64,000 nucleotides of DNA from Paenibacillus phyllosphaerae (GTDB lineage Bacteria > Bacillota > Bacilli > Paenibacillales > Paenibacillaceae): assembly GCF_014192105.1 (NCBI RefSeq), contig NZ_JACHXK010000018.1:1-64000 (forward strand), read 5' to 3'. This document shows positions 53,179 to 62,746 of the stretch, piece by piece. The notes below the pieces were generated by a model that was not told the DNA's origin, made no database searches, and saw nothing but the letters and a program-made list of their open reading frames with translations. The position numbers and the translations under genes were made by a program. Numbering within the stretch: the first letter of the stretch is position 1; every line of letters starts with the position of its first letter.

Positions 53179-53958
53179 ATGGAAGTCGAAGCGCTGCGGT
53201 CGGTCGAGCAGCTGGCGCTCAAAAAGTTCAAGGTATTCAAGCAAAGCCGAGTCCGTTATATCGCAAGATCGGCGTTAGCCAGCATGTTTATCGGGTTTGG
53301 CGTCATCGTCGCTTTCAAGACCGGAAGTTTTTTTTACAACGAACATTCGCCCTTTACGTACCCGATGGCCGCGCTGACGTTCGGCGCAGCGATCATTCTG
53401 ATCGCTTACGGGGGAGGCGATCTGTTCACGGGCAACACGTTCTACTATACGTACGCGGCTTTCCTTCGCAAACTGAAGTGGTCTCAAGTCGTTCAGCTGT
53501 GGGGATTGAGTTACGTCGGCAATATGATCGGGGCGGCCTTCTTCGCTTTCATGATCTACACGACAGGGCTGTTCGCGGACGAATCGGTGAACGCTTTTCT
53601 GCTTAGCGTCGTCGAGAAGAAAATGCATCTGCCGACGATGCAGCTGTTTTTCCGGGCAATCCTGTGTAACTGGCTGGTCTGCTTGGCGTTCTTTATCCCG
53701 ATGGCGCTGAAGGGCGATGGGCCCAAGATGTTCGCCATGATGCTGTTCGTATTCTGCTTCTTCATCTCGGGTTATGAACATAGCATCGCGAACATGTGCA
53801 CCTTCGCCATAGCGCTCGTGCTTAACCATCCGGGTACGATATCGCTTGGAGGCGTGCTGCACAACCTTATACCGGTTACGTTAGGAAACTTGATCGGCGG
53901 TTCAATTCTAATGGCTTATATGTACTACTACGTTAATAAACCGTACTTGGAAGAGTAG
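53179..53958 (+). CDS. Formate/nitrite transporter family channel
   Basis: A 259-residue FNT-family protein with about six helices; FTGNTFYYTYAAFLRKLKWSQ and the pore-region GYEHSIANMCTFAIAL contain the family's conserved His. It moves formate or nitrite across the membrane as a pentamer. The nearby nirBD suggests nitrite uptake (NirC-like), while pflBA and co-transcription with lactate dehydrogenase fit formate or lactate handling (FocA-like); the sequence does not decide. The ATG at 53179 follows AGGGAAGG; the frame opening at 53131 lacks a site. Confidence 0.9.
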   Translation: MEVEALRSVEQLALKKFKVFKQSRVRYIARSALASMFIGFGVIVAFKTGSFFYNEHSPFTYPMAALTFGAAIILIAYGGGDLFTGNTFYYTYAAFLRKLKWSQVVQLWGLSYVGNMIGAAFFAFMIYTTGLFADESVNAFLLSVVEKKMHLPTMQLFFRAILCNWLVCLAFFIPMALKGDGPKMFAMMLFVFCFFISGYEHSIANMCTFAIALVLNHPGTISLGGVLHNLIPVTLGNLIGGSILMAYMYYYVNKPYLEE

Positions 53959-53998
53959 GATCGGATTAATTAACCAAATGAATGGGAGAGTGTTACTT

Positions 53999-54919
53999 AT
54001 GGAAAAGAACAAAACGAAAATCGTCGTTATCGGTGTCGGGGCCGTCGGCGCTACGACAGCTTACACGCTGCTGCTCCGCGAAAGAGCGGACGAACTGGTG
54101 TTAATCGACGCGAATAAGAACAAAGCGGTCGGCGACGCGATCGACATGAATCACGGCTTGCCGTTTCTCGGGAAAACCAAAGTGTGGGCCGGGGACTACG
54201 AGGACTGCCGGGGAGCCGATATCATCGTCATTACGGCTGGCGCTGCGCAGCGGCAAGGGGAAACGCGGATCGATCTGCTCAAACGCAATGTCGGGATCTT
54301 CGAGAGCATCATGACCGAGGTGCTCAAGTATAATCAAGACGGAATTATTCTGATTGCCTCGAACCCGGTCGACATAATGAGCTACTTCTCCTGGAAAAAA
54401 TCGCAGTGGCCGGTTGAGCGCATTATCGGTTCCGGTACGCTGCTCGACAGCGCACGCTTCCGTTATTTGATCGGGGAGGAGCTGGACATCGACCCGCGCA
54501 GCGTGCACGCCCACATTATTGGGGAGCATGGGGATTCCGAGCTTCCGCTATGGAGTCTGGCCAACATTGCGGGCACACGGTTGAAGCTCTCCGATGAGCA
54601 AAAAGAACAAATCTTCTTAAATACCCGTGATGCGGCGTATGAGATCATCCAGGCGAAAGGCGCAACCTACTATGCGATTGCGCTCGCGCTCGACCGCATT
54701 TGCACGGCGATTCTTCGCGACGAAGGAGCGGTACTGAACGTATCGACGCTGCTGAAAGACTACCACGGCGTATCGGATGTTTATCTGGGCGTGCCTTGCA
54801 TCGTCGATCGAAACGGGGTTCGCGAGGTGCTGGAGCTAGAGATTACCGAGGAAGAGAAAACGCTGCTGCACCGTTCGGCCGACAAGCTGAAAGGGCTTAT
54901 CCAAACCATAGACGTCTAA
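53999..54919 (+). CDS. ldh: L-lactate dehydrogenase
   Basis: It reduces pyruvate to L-lactate with NADH. The 306-residue protein has the NAD fold (VVIGVGAVGATTAYTLLLR, acidic VLIDANK), the substrate loop AAQRQGETR with Gln84 at the lactate-specific position (Arg in malate dehydrogenases), the catalytic Arg90, and His177 in GEHGDSE. The ATG at 53999 was chosen as the family start; GGGAG lies upstream. Downstream of the FNT channel by 40 bp and probably under the same Fnr-like promoter. Confidence 0.93.
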   Translation: MEKNKTKIVVIGVGAVGATTAYTLLLRERADELVLIDANKNKAVGDAIDMNHGLPFLGKTKVWAGDYEDCRGADIIVITAGAAQRQGETRIDLLKRNVGIFESIMTEVLKYNQDGIILIASNPVDIMSYFSWKKSQWPVERIIGSGTLLDSARFRYLIGEELDIDPRSVHAHIIGEHGDSELPLWSLANIAGTRLKLSDEQKEQIFLNTRDAAYEIIQAKGATYYAIALALDRICTAILRDEGAVLNVSTLLKDYHGVSDVYLGVPCIVDRNGVREVLELEITEEEKTLLHRSADKLKGLIQTIDV

Positions 54920-54942
54920 TAGAAAAGAGAAGTGTTATTAAG

Positions 54943-54970
54943 AAAAGCCGCGCATCTGCGGCTTTTTTTT
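54943..54970 (+). terminator. Rho-independent terminator after ldh
   Basis: AAAAGCCGC and GCGGCTTTT form a 9-bp stem around GCATCT with a run of eight T. A second terminator lies at 55052; the 80 bases between hold nothing recognised. Confidence 0.85.
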
Positions 54971-55051
54971 GTATAGTCGCTGTCCGATACGGAAATCGTA
55001 AAGGGTGGAATTCGATTTATTCCTGGCGGAAGAAGCCGAATTCGTATGATC

Positions 55052-55083
55052 AAGTCAACCAGAGCGTTCTGGTTGACTTTTTT
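55052..55083 (+). terminator. Second tandem terminator
   Basis: AAGTCAACCAGA and TCTGGTTGACTT pair perfectly over 12 bp around GCGT, followed by T-rich sequence. It isolates the glycan cluster that begins at 55210 from the anaerobic genes. It could also end a short untranslated RNA, but no promoter for one is evident. Confidence 0.75.
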
Positions 55084-55209
55084 GCGCTGTCTTCGCAACG
55101 CTCCGTTCCGCGCAGATTCGTTGAATACATCACAAACGGATGAGGATTGGAAATGGCTTCGAAGCCAAGCGCAATGGTAAGGTTGAAGAAGAATAGCGGT
55201 CAAGGGGGC

Positions 55210-56559
55210 ATGAACGTGGAGAATGCGCTTCAACAGTTGAAAGTCAGCGCTAATGGGAGATTTATCGTCAAAACGGACAACTCGCCGTTCTATTGGCTGG
55301 GGGATACCGCTTGGGAGTTGTTTGCGAGATTAGATAAGGAAGAAGCCGACTATTACTTGCGGACTCGGGCAGAGCAGGGCTTCACGATCGTGCAAGCGGT
55401 GGCATTGGCCGAGCTTGACCAATCGGATCCGACGGGGAATATATATGGGCGCCATCCGCTGCTGCTGGGCGATAACGGCCACCCTGATCCGGAGCTGCCG
55501 GATGTGTCGGGGGATTATTCGTACTGGGCGCATGTCGATTACATCATCGATCAGGCGAATGCGCTTAGCATGTATGTCGCCTTGCTCCCGACGTGGGGCA
55601 ATCGGTTTCATAAATGGCCTTTCGACGACGGCGCGGAAATTTTCACGGTGGAAAATGCCTTTACGTACGGGAAGTGGATCGGCGAGAGGTACAAATCCGT
55701 GCCGGGCCTCGTTTGGGTGCTTGGCGGAGACCGCCCCTTACATACGCGGCGCCATTTTGAAATTATTGCCAGTATGGCGAGGGGAATAAAGGAAGGTGAT
55801 GGGGGAGCCCATCTGATTACCTTCCATCCGACGGGGCCCGACAGCTCCTCCAGACAACTTCATGAGGAGCCTTGGCTCGACTTCAACATGGTCCAATCCG
55901 GGCATCTGGACACGAAGCTGACCAATTATCAACTCGTTCTCGCCGATTATGAGCGGCTTCCGGTCAAACCCGTGCTGGACGCTGAGCCATGCTACGAAGA
56001 TTTGCCCATCGGCTTCAAGCCGGAGAACGGATACTTCGATGCGGTCGATGTTCGCAAGGCCGCTTATTACGCCATGTTGTCAGGCGCGTTCGGCCATACC
56101 TACGGCCACCATTCGGTGTGGTCCATGTGTGATGGGCATTACGCAACGGTGAAGTTTAATGAGCCTGGAACGTTCTTCATCATGAGCTGGAAGGAGGCGC
56201 TTCATCGGCCGGGAGCCGAGCAGATGCGGCATGTCGCAGCATTGTTTCAATCCCGCAATTTGCTGGACCTGGTTCCGGATCAATCCTTGATCTCGGGTAA
56301 TCTGGAAGGAATCAGCTACCGGGTCGCAGCGCGGGGGCGCGACTATGCTTATATTTATTGCCCGAATGGCTTGTACGTGAATGTGGTCATGGGCAAGATC
56401 GAAGGGCAATCCGCGGAAGCCAGTTGGTTCAATCCGAGGGACGGCAGCTACGTCGTCGCTGGCCGATGCCCGAATGAGGGCATTCGCCGATTCACCGCTC
56501 CGGCAAGCGGCAGAGACAACGATTGGGTGTTATGTCTGGATAGCGGAGGAACGGCATGA
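55210..56559 (+). CDS. DUF4038-type glycoside hydrolase
   Basis: The 449-residue cytoplasmic protein matches DUF4038 TIM-barrel hydrolases: GRFIVKTDNSPFYWLGDTAW, YWAHVDYIIDQANALSMYVA, PGLVWVLGGDRPLH, then PVLDAEPCYEDLP, and a small C-terminal sandwich. Relatives act on plant side-chain sugars; the substrate here is unknown. Start choice is uncertain: ATG 55210 has AAGGGGG too close, GTG 55216 has ideal spacing, and ATG 55153 has GAGG seven bases upstream. It overlaps the rhamnosidase gene by four bases. Confidence 0.85.
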   Translation: MNVENALQQLKVSANGRFIVKTDNSPFYWLGDTAWELFARLDKEEADYYLRTRAEQGFTIVQAVALAELDQSDPTGNIYGRHPLLLGDNGHPDPELPDVSGDYSYWAHVDYIIDQANALSMYVALLPTWGNRFHKWPFDDGAEIFTVENAFTYGKWIGERYKSVPGLVWVLGGDRPLHTRRHFEIIASMARGIKEGDGGAHLITFHPTGPDSSSRQLHEEPWLDFNMVQSGHLDTKLTNYQLVLADYERLPVKPVLDAEPCYEDLPIGFKPENGYFDAVDVRKAAYYAMLSGAFGHTYGHHSVWSMCDGHYATVKFNEPGTFFIMSWKEALHRPGAEQMRHVAALFQSRNLLDLVPDQSLISGNLEGISYRVAARGRDYAYIYCPNGLYVNVVMGKIEGQSAEASWFNPRDGSYVVAGRCPNEGIRRFTAPASGRDNDWVLCLDSGGTA

Positions 56560-59237
56560 AGGAGCTGAAGGCGCACGATTTGCGTTGTGAATACCGAACG
56601 AATCCGATCGGCCTGGAGACCGTACGTCCTCGGCTAAGCTGGAAGCTTGCCGCCTCGGGAAGGGGGATTCTGCAGTCAGCTTACCAGATTCAGGTTGACG
56701 AATCGGCGGATTTTCTAGAACCGATGTGGGATTCAGGCAAGGTGGAGAGCGATCAATCCGTACATGTCGAGTACGGAGGAGTAGAACCCAAGCCGCGTAC
56801 CCGATATTGGTACCGCGTTAAGGTGTGGGACCAGGCTGATCGGGAATCGGCATGGTCTGATGCGGCGTATTGGGAGATGGCATTAGGCGGCATCGGCGAA
56901 TGGCGCGGCGTATGGATTACGCCTCCGAACATCGACGGCAAGGCGGGTGAAACGCCAGATTATTTGCGCAAGGCTTTCAACGTGCAAGGGCAGCTCGCAA
57001 AAGCCAGATTATATGCAACGGCGCTTGGCGTGTACAAATTGTATGTGAACGGTCGACAGGTGGATGACAGCCTGCTCGCGCCAGGGTGGACCAGTTACCG
57101 CAAGCGCCTTCAGTATCAGACCTATGACATAACGCACTTGGTGCAGCCAGGTGGTAATGCAATCGGAGCCATACTAGGAAACGGCTGGTATATGGGTTAT
57201 CTGGGATGGGAAGGCGCCAACCGGTTTTACGGGGAAGAACGGGCGCTGCTTGCGCAGCTTCACCTTACTTACGCGGATGGGCGGGAGGAGCTCGTCGCCA
57301 CCGACGGGACATGGCAATGCGGCAGAGGCGGCCTCCTGAAGTCGGAGCTCTATTTTGGCGAATGGTTCGACGCCAGGGCAGAGCCTGAGGGTTGGAGTAC
57401 GCCTCGCTTCGAAGCGGCAGATTGGAGTCGGGTTTCTCTTCCCTCATACGATATGGATCGATTGGCCGCCCAAGAGAACGAGCCGGTTCGGATGATCGAG
57501 AAGCTGCATCCCATAGCCGCGTTCGTGACGCCTCGAGGCGAAAAGGTATTGGATATGGGGCAGAACATGGTCGGCTGGATGCGTTTTCGGGTTACCGCCA
57601 GTCCAGGATGCACGATCACCTTAAGGCATGCCGAGGTGCTGGATGAAGCAGGCAATTTCTACACCCTCAATCTTCGCACTGCCCTCCAGGAAGTCCGCTA
57701 TATTTGCAAAGGAGAGGGTCAGGAATCATTCGAGCCGCTATTCAGTTTTCAAGGCTTCCGATATGTTGCCGTCGAAGGCTGGCCTTCCGCCGAATGGTCG
57801 CTCGAGAGTGTCGGCGGGATCTTTGAGGGCTGCGTAATCCACACCGATATGGAGCAGACCGGCAGATTCTCTTGCTCCGATGAACTGCTCAATCAGCTGC
57901 AGCGCAATATCGTATGGGGGCAGCGCGGCAATTTCCTGGAGATCCCGACGGATTGCCCGCAGCGAGACGAACGGCTCGGCTGGACAGGCGACGCGCAAGT
58001 ATTCATCCGGACGGCTGCTTTTCAGTACAATGTGGCCCCGTTCTTCACGAAGTGGCTCAAAGACCTCGCGCTGGATCAGCTTCCGGATGGCGGCGTGCCG
58101 CATGTCGTGCCGGATTTGCCTTTCTGCGGATACAATTCATCGGCGTGGAGCGACGCTGCGGTGATCTGTCCTTGGACCTTATATCAATGTTATGGGGACG
58201 AACGAATGCTCCGCGATCAGTATCCAAGCATGAAAGCCTGGGTGGAGTATGTTTACGCGCAGGGCGACGACAGGTTTTTGTGGAATACCGGGTTCCACTT
58301 TGGCGATTGGCTGGCGCTTGATGGCACCGACGGGAGACCGATCGGCTCCACGCCGAAGGACCTTATTGCAACCGCTTACTACGCGCATTCCACGCGTCTG
58401 CTCGCGAATGCGGCAACGGCGCTCGGCTTCTTGGACGATGCTCGAAAATATGAGGATTTGCATCGCAATGTTGTCGAAGCTTTCCGCAGCGAATTCGTGA
58501 CGCCGAGCGGGAGAATCGCCTCCCCGACGCAGACGGCTCATGTGATTGCGCTCATGTTCGACTTGCTGGCCGAAGCGGACCGACCACGGGCGGCGCAATG
58601 GCTGGCCGCGCATATACGGGATAAGCAGGTGCATCTGACGACCGGGTTTGTGGGAACGCCTTACATCTGCCATGTGCTATCGCGATTCGGCTATCACGAC
58701 CTCGCCTGCGAACTCGTTCTGCAGCGGGAATATCCTTCATGGCTTTATTCCGTAACGAAAGGAGCGACGACGGTCTGGGAACATTGGGACGGCATTAAGC
58801 CCGACGGCACGATGTGGAGCGAAGAGATGAATTCCTTCAACCATTACGCGTTTGGGGCAGTGGGGGACTGGTTATACCGCGCACTGGCAGGACTCGATCA
58901 AGAACCGGAAGTCCCTGGCTATAAGCGGATCCGGATCCGTCCCCGGCCCGGTCCGGGTTTGACGAATGCGGAAGCCGTCTATGCGTCGATGTACGGTACG
59001 ATCCGCTCTTACTGGTCAATGGGGGATACCGGCATCTTGGAGCTGGACGCCGATATTCCGCCGAATACGACGGCAACCATCATCCTTCCGGACGTACGGA
59101 CAGATCGGATCACCGAATCGGGTATGTCGCTTGAATCGGCAGATGGGATTCGTGTCCTGCACGCTTCCGAAGCGGAATTGAGATTGGAAGCGGGATCGGG
59201 CTCCTATCATTTCCGGGCGCAACTCCGCAGCGAATAG
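56556..59237 (+). CDS. GH78 alpha-L-rhamnosidase
   Basis: This inverting enzyme removes terminal alpha-L-rhamnose. The 893-residue protein has several N-terminal beta-sandwich domains (RLSWKLAASGRGILQSAYQI; LYVNGRQVDDSLLAPGWTSY), then an (alpha/alpha)6 barrel from about 440 with the hallmark DCPQRDERLGWTGDAQVF carrying the catalytic acid, TTVWEHWDGI, and a C-terminal beta domain. No signal peptide. The ATG overlaps the previous stop (ATGA) after GGAGGAACGGC, so it is translationally coupled to the DUF4038 hydrolase. Confidence 0.93.
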   Translation: MKELKAHDLRCEYRTNPIGLETVRPRLSWKLAASGRGILQSAYQIQVDESADFLEPMWDSGKVESDQSVHVEYGGVEPKPRTRYWYRVKVWDQADRESAWSDAAYWEMALGGIGEWRGVWITPPNIDGKAGETPDYLRKAFNVQGQLAKARLYATALGVYKLYVNGRQVDDSLLAPGWTSYRKRLQYQTYDITHLVQPGGNAIGAILGNGWYMGYLGWEGANRFYGEERALLAQLHLTYADGREELVATDGTWQCGRGGLLKSELYFGEWFDARAEPEGWSTPRFEAADWSRVSLPSYDMDRLAAQENEPVRMIEKLHPIAAFVTPRGEKVLDMGQNMVGWMRFRVTASPGCTITLRHAEVLDEAGNFYTLNLRTALQEVRYICKGEGQESFEPLFSFQGFRYVAVEGWPSAEWSLESVGGIFEGCVIHTDMEQTGRFSCSDELLNQLQRNIVWGQRGNFLEIPTDCPQRDERLGWTGDAQVFIRTAAFQYNVAPFFTKWLKDLALDQLPDGGVPHVVPDLPFCGYNSSAWSDAAVICPWTLYQCYGDERMLRDQYPSMKAWVEYVYAQGDDRFLWNTGFHFGDWLALDGTDGRPIGSTPKDLIATAYYAHSTRLLANAATALGFLDDARKYEDLHRNVVEAFRSEFVTPSGRIASPTQTAHVIALMFDLLAEADRPRAAQWLAAHIRDKQVHLTTGFVGTPYICHVLSRFGYHDLACELVLQREYPSWLYSVTKGATTVWEHWDGIKPDGTMWSEEMNSFNHYAFGAVGDWLYRALAGLDQEPEVPGYKRIRIRPRPGPGLTNAEAVYASMYGTIRSYWSMGDTGILELDADIPPNTTATIILPDVRTDRITESGMSLESADGIRVLHASEAELRLEAGSGSYHFRAQLRSE

Positions 59238-59331
59238 ATAGGGGAGGTGATGAACGGGCAGCTAGCAGGCATCGCAACTTTGCGAATTTTCCATTGCATA
59301 TGAGTAGGGAAATATGAGAGGAGCGAAAGGT

Positions 59332-62300
59332 ATGACGAGAAGGCGCTTCAAGAGTCTGTCGGTACTGGTCGCGTTAATGCTTGCGGCATCCTTATGGGGA
59401 GACGCAGGCCAACCGAGCCAAACCGTTTTTGCACAGGATCGAGCTCCATCTGAATTCCAGGTCAGTACATTCGAGTCGGCGGATGAGGGATGGGCGTTCG
59501 GCAACGGATCCGAGTTCCCAGGGGCTAAAGGCGAATTTCAAGTCGATCATACGGAAGTTTATGCGGGGTCTGGCTCAGGTAAGCTTGTCGGAGACTTTGC
59601 CGGAGGCGGCGAATATGTGTCCATCCTGAAGCCGCTGCCCTCGCTGGATTTGGATGAGTTTCGCCTTCAGGTGAAATCGCGGGAGCTAAGCGCTCTCGTC
59701 CTGCGGGTGATGGATCAAACCGGCCAATGGCATCAGCAGCAGCTGAAGCTTCAGGACGGCGGCGAATGGCAGACTTTAACGGCGGAATCGCTTGATGCAG
59801 GCGTGAATGCATCGCATTGGGGCGGCGCGAATGACGGCGTATGGCACGGTCCCGCCCAGAATGTGATGCTGCTGCTGAATCGAAGCGCCTTGAAGGAAGG
59901 ATTGACTTCCGGTACGGTATTCTTCGATCAAATTACCGCTCTCACCGACTCTGAACCCGTCGTGATCAGGCAGTCTGTCCTTGGAAATGTATTCTCGGGA
60001 AGCCCCGCTTCGTTCACGATTGAAAGCGATCCCGGAAACCGGCTGATATGGACGGTGACCGACTTCTGGGGGAAACAGGTCGCCTCTTCGGAAGTGAATA
60101 TTACTCAAGCGTCTACGGCAATCAGCTTGCCGAAGCTCGCGACCGGCTATTACCACTTCCATGCGGAAGCGTGGAAGGGCGATACGCTGCAAGGCTCCGC
60201 CGAAAACACGTTTACGATTATTCCGCAAGCGAAGGTGACGGATGCGGATTCGCCTTTTGCCGTGGCCACCCATTTTGGTCAGAGCTGGAATACGGATATG
60301 ATTCCGCTTATCAAGGCCGCAGGCTTCAGCGCGATTCGCGATGAGATGGACTGGGGGGCGGTCGAACAGGCGAAGGGCGTATACAGCTTTGACGGCAAGT
60401 TCAACAACTACGAGCAAGAGCTTCGGAAGCACGGGACTGATCCGTTCGTCCTGCTATCGTACACCAACCCTCATTATGATCAGAACAGCACGCCTTATAC
60501 CGACCAAGGCCGTCAAGGGTTCGCTAGCTACGGGACAGCCGTGCTGAACGCATTCCCGGACACGCGATGGGTCGAAGTTTACAACGAATTCAACATCGAG
60601 TTCGGCGATCGCGGCGACGGACCTGCGGACTCTTTGCCCGAATATTATTACAAGCTGCTGAAAGAAACGTATTTGACGCTTAAGGCAGCCGATCCGAACG
60701 TAACCGTTGTCGGCCCCGCTACGGCTAACATGCCGTGGGATTGGCTTGAAGAGCTGTTCAAGCTCGGCGGGCTGGATTATATGGATGTCGTATCCATCCA
60801 TCCTTACCGGTATCCGATATCGCCGGAAACCATAGAGCTGGACGTGACCCGGCTCGATCAATTGATCCGGACTTATAACAACGGGAAGTCCAAGCCGATC
60901 TGGGCTTCGGAGCTGGGTTGGCCGACACAGCTGGATTCGCGCGGCATAAGCGAAGAGACGCAGGCTTCCTATATCGTGCGCGCCAACGCCCAGTCGCTGG
61001 CCAGCGGAATCGATAAAGTATTCTGGTATGATTTTATGAACGACGGCCTGGATCCCAATTATAACGAACATAATTTCGGTATTGTCCGGAATGCGGACAG
61101 CGCCCTGGGCAAATATGCCCCGAAGCCGGCCTATACGGCGTTTGCCATCATGACGCGGGAGCTGGACGGGTTGAATTTCGCCGGGAAAGATCCTGTAACC
61201 AAGGGACTCTATAGCTACCGGTTCGAGCAAGAAAAAGGGAAAGAGAAGGATACCGTCCGCGTAATGTGGTCGGAGGAGACGATGCAAGTCGCTCTGCACA
61301 CCCGATCGAGCTTGACCGTCACGGACATTATGGGCGTTATGACCGAACTTAAGCCGGACGCTGACGGCAAGGTGTATCTCACTCTATCCGGCATGCCGGT
61401 TTATGTGAAAGGGAAGGTGGAGAGCGTCTCCCTGAACGACCGATTCGCCATTAGCAATGAAGGCGGAATTCCCGGCGAACAGGTCCACGTGACCTTGACT
61501 GTCGATAATACGTTGCAAGGGACGAAAGCGTTGAAAGGCCGATTCGAAATCAACGGGGTTTCCGTTCCGTTGACTGTAAAAGCCGGCGAAGCCGCGCAGG
61601 CGACCGTAAGCTTGCCGTCCATTCCCAACAGCCAACGCGTCACCGGAACCATTTATTCCAACGATAAGCCGATTGGTCTCGTTACGAGCGAGATCGATAT
61701 GATCGAACCGTTGGCTTATCATATTCGCCATGTTCGCAGCGATGACGGAGATGCGGTCAGAATCAGCATCACCAACCGCCAGTCGAAGGACTATAAGCTG
61801 AACTCGATTCAATGGCGTATCGGAGAAAGCTCGGGAACGGATAACAGGGGACTGACGGTCGCCGCCCGCTCTGAAGGTCATCTGGACATTCCGGTTAACG
61901 GGCTCGTTCTGAACAATCCCGCTGCGCTGAGTTTGACGCTGTATGCGGAAGGCGAGGCGCCTTACTCGCATGAAGGCACTTTGATCGGCGTAGACCCCGC
62001 AGCTCTCATAGGCATTCCGAGGGGAAGCTATGTCATCGACGGAGAGGCCGATGCCGATGCGGGAGTGCCGCTGGCTGACCTCGCGAAGGACGGAACCGTG
62101 CGCATCAATGCATACGGGGGCGCCGACGATCTGAGCGGCGAGGTTCGCTTGGCCTACGATGAGGAATATCTGTATCTCGCCGCCAATATTAAGGACGATA
62201 CACAGGCGCAATCCGAGACGGCCGGCAGAATCTGGATGGGGGACAGCGTACAGATCGCCTTGTCGCAAGGCGCTCCCGGCGAACAACAGCGTTGGTCCGA

Positions 62301-62613
62301 GCTCGGATTGGCGCTAACCCCGGAAGGCCCGCAGTTGTACAGATGGTCAGGCGGATTAGGCGAGCAGCCTGGCCTGATCGGGAACGCTCAGATTCAGGTC
62401 AAACGGGACGAAGCTTCCAAGTTGACCGTCTATGAATTGGCATTGCCTTGGTCGGAGATCACCCCTATAGGGCCAGACGACACGATATTGGGCTTTTCCT
62501 TCCTCGTGAACGACAATGATGGTCAAGACCGCAAAGGATATATCGAATGGGGCAGCGGGATCGGAGCGGAGAAGAGCAGCGCTCTATTCCATGCCATGAA
62601 GTTGTTGCCATAA
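59332..62613 (+). CDS. Secreted clan-A-like glycoside hydrolase with C-terminal CBM9 domain
   Basis: The 1093-residue product starts with a signal peptide (RRRFKSLSVLVALMLAASL), then a jelly-roll carbohydrate-binding domain (about 30-200), an Ig-like segment, a GH39/GH-A-like TIM barrel (about 300-620; acid/base Glu in VEVYNEFNIEF, nucleophile candidate Glu in WASELGWP), Ig-like domains, and a C-terminal CBM9-like domain (VIDGEADADAGV, VRLAYDEEYLYLAANIKDD, MGDSVQIAL). The ATG at 59332 has GAGGAG eight bases upstream; the ATG at 59314 is less good. It would cut a polymer outside the cell, feeding the cytoplasmic GH78 and DUF4038 enzymes. The GH family number is not certain. Confidence 0.85.
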   Translation: MTRRRFKSLSVLVALMLAASLWGDAGQPSQTVFAQDRAPSEFQVSTFESADEGWAFGNGSEFPGAKGEFQVDHTEVYAGSGSGKLVGDFAGGGEYVSILKPLPSLDLDEFRLQVKSRELSALVLRVMDQTGQWHQQQLKLQDGGEWQTLTAESLDAGVNASHWGGANDGVWHGPAQNVMLLLNRSALKEGLTSGTVFFDQITALTDSEPVVIRQSVLGNVFSGSPASFTIESDPGNRLIWTVTDFWGKQVASSEVNITQASTAISLPKLATGYYHFHAEAWKGDTLQGSAENTFTIIPQAKVTDADSPFAVATHFGQSWNTDMIPLIKAAGFSAIRDEMDWGAVEQAKGVYSFDGKFNNYEQELRKHGTDPFVLLSYTNPHYDQNSTPYTDQGRQGFASYGTAVLNAFPDTRWVEVYNEFNIEFGDRGDGPADSLPEYYYKLLKETYLTLKAADPNVTVVGPATANMPWDWLEELFKLGGLDYMDVVSIHPYRYPISPETIELDVTRLDQLIRTYNNGKSKPIWASELGWPTQLDSRGISEETQASYIVRANAQSLASGIDKVFWYDFMNDGLDPNYNEHNFGIVRNADSALGKYAPKPAYTAFAIMTRELDGLNFAGKDPVTKGLYSYRFEQEKGKEKDTVRVMWSEETMQVALHTRSSLTVTDIMGVMTELKPDADGKVYLTLSGMPVYVKGKVESVSLNDRFAISNEGGIPGEQVHVTLTVDNTLQGTKALKGRFEINGVSVPLTVKAGEAAQATVSLPSIPNSQRVTGTIYSNDKPIGLVTSEIDMIEPLAYHIRHVRSDDGDAVRISITNRQSKDYKLNSIQWRIGESSGTDNRGLTVAARSEGHLDIPVNGLVLNNPAALSLTLYAEGEAPYSHEGTLIGVDPAALIGIPRGSYVIDGEADADAGVPLADLAKDGTVRINAYGGADDLSGEVRLAYDEEYLYLAANIKDDTQAQSETAGRIWMGDSVQIALSQGAPGEQQRWSELGLALTPEGPQLYRWSGGLGEQPGLIGNAQIQVKRDEASKLTVYELALPWSEITPIGPDDTILGFSFLVNDNDGQDRKGYIEWGSGIGAEKSSALFHAMKLLP

Positions 62614-62619
62614 TTCCGT

Positions 62620-62665
62620 AAGGGGCAGTCTCCCGAAAATCAACTTTCGGAGCGCCCCTTTTTTT
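62620..62665 (+). terminator. Rho-independent terminator
   Basis: AAGGGGC pairs with GCCCCTT, and CTCC(C)GAAA with TTTCGGAG through one bulge, followed by seven T. Confidence 0.75.
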
Positions 62666-62691
62666 CTACATTTGTCGATGAATAAAAGGAA

Positions 62692-62707
62692 ATGCAAACG
62701 CTTCCCT
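62692..62707. promoter_or_regulatory. Possible cre-like site before the last gene
   Basis: ATGCAAACGCTTCCCT matches WTGNNARCGNWWWCAW at 14 of 16 positions, 40 bp before the response-regulator start. Confidence 0.35.
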
Positions 62708-62746
62708 GAATGTATTAGATAATGGATGAAGAAAGAGGGGATCAGG

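Noticed and set aside
54970..55052. Small RNA between two terminators
   Set aside because: No promoter could be recognised; tandem terminators explain the structure.
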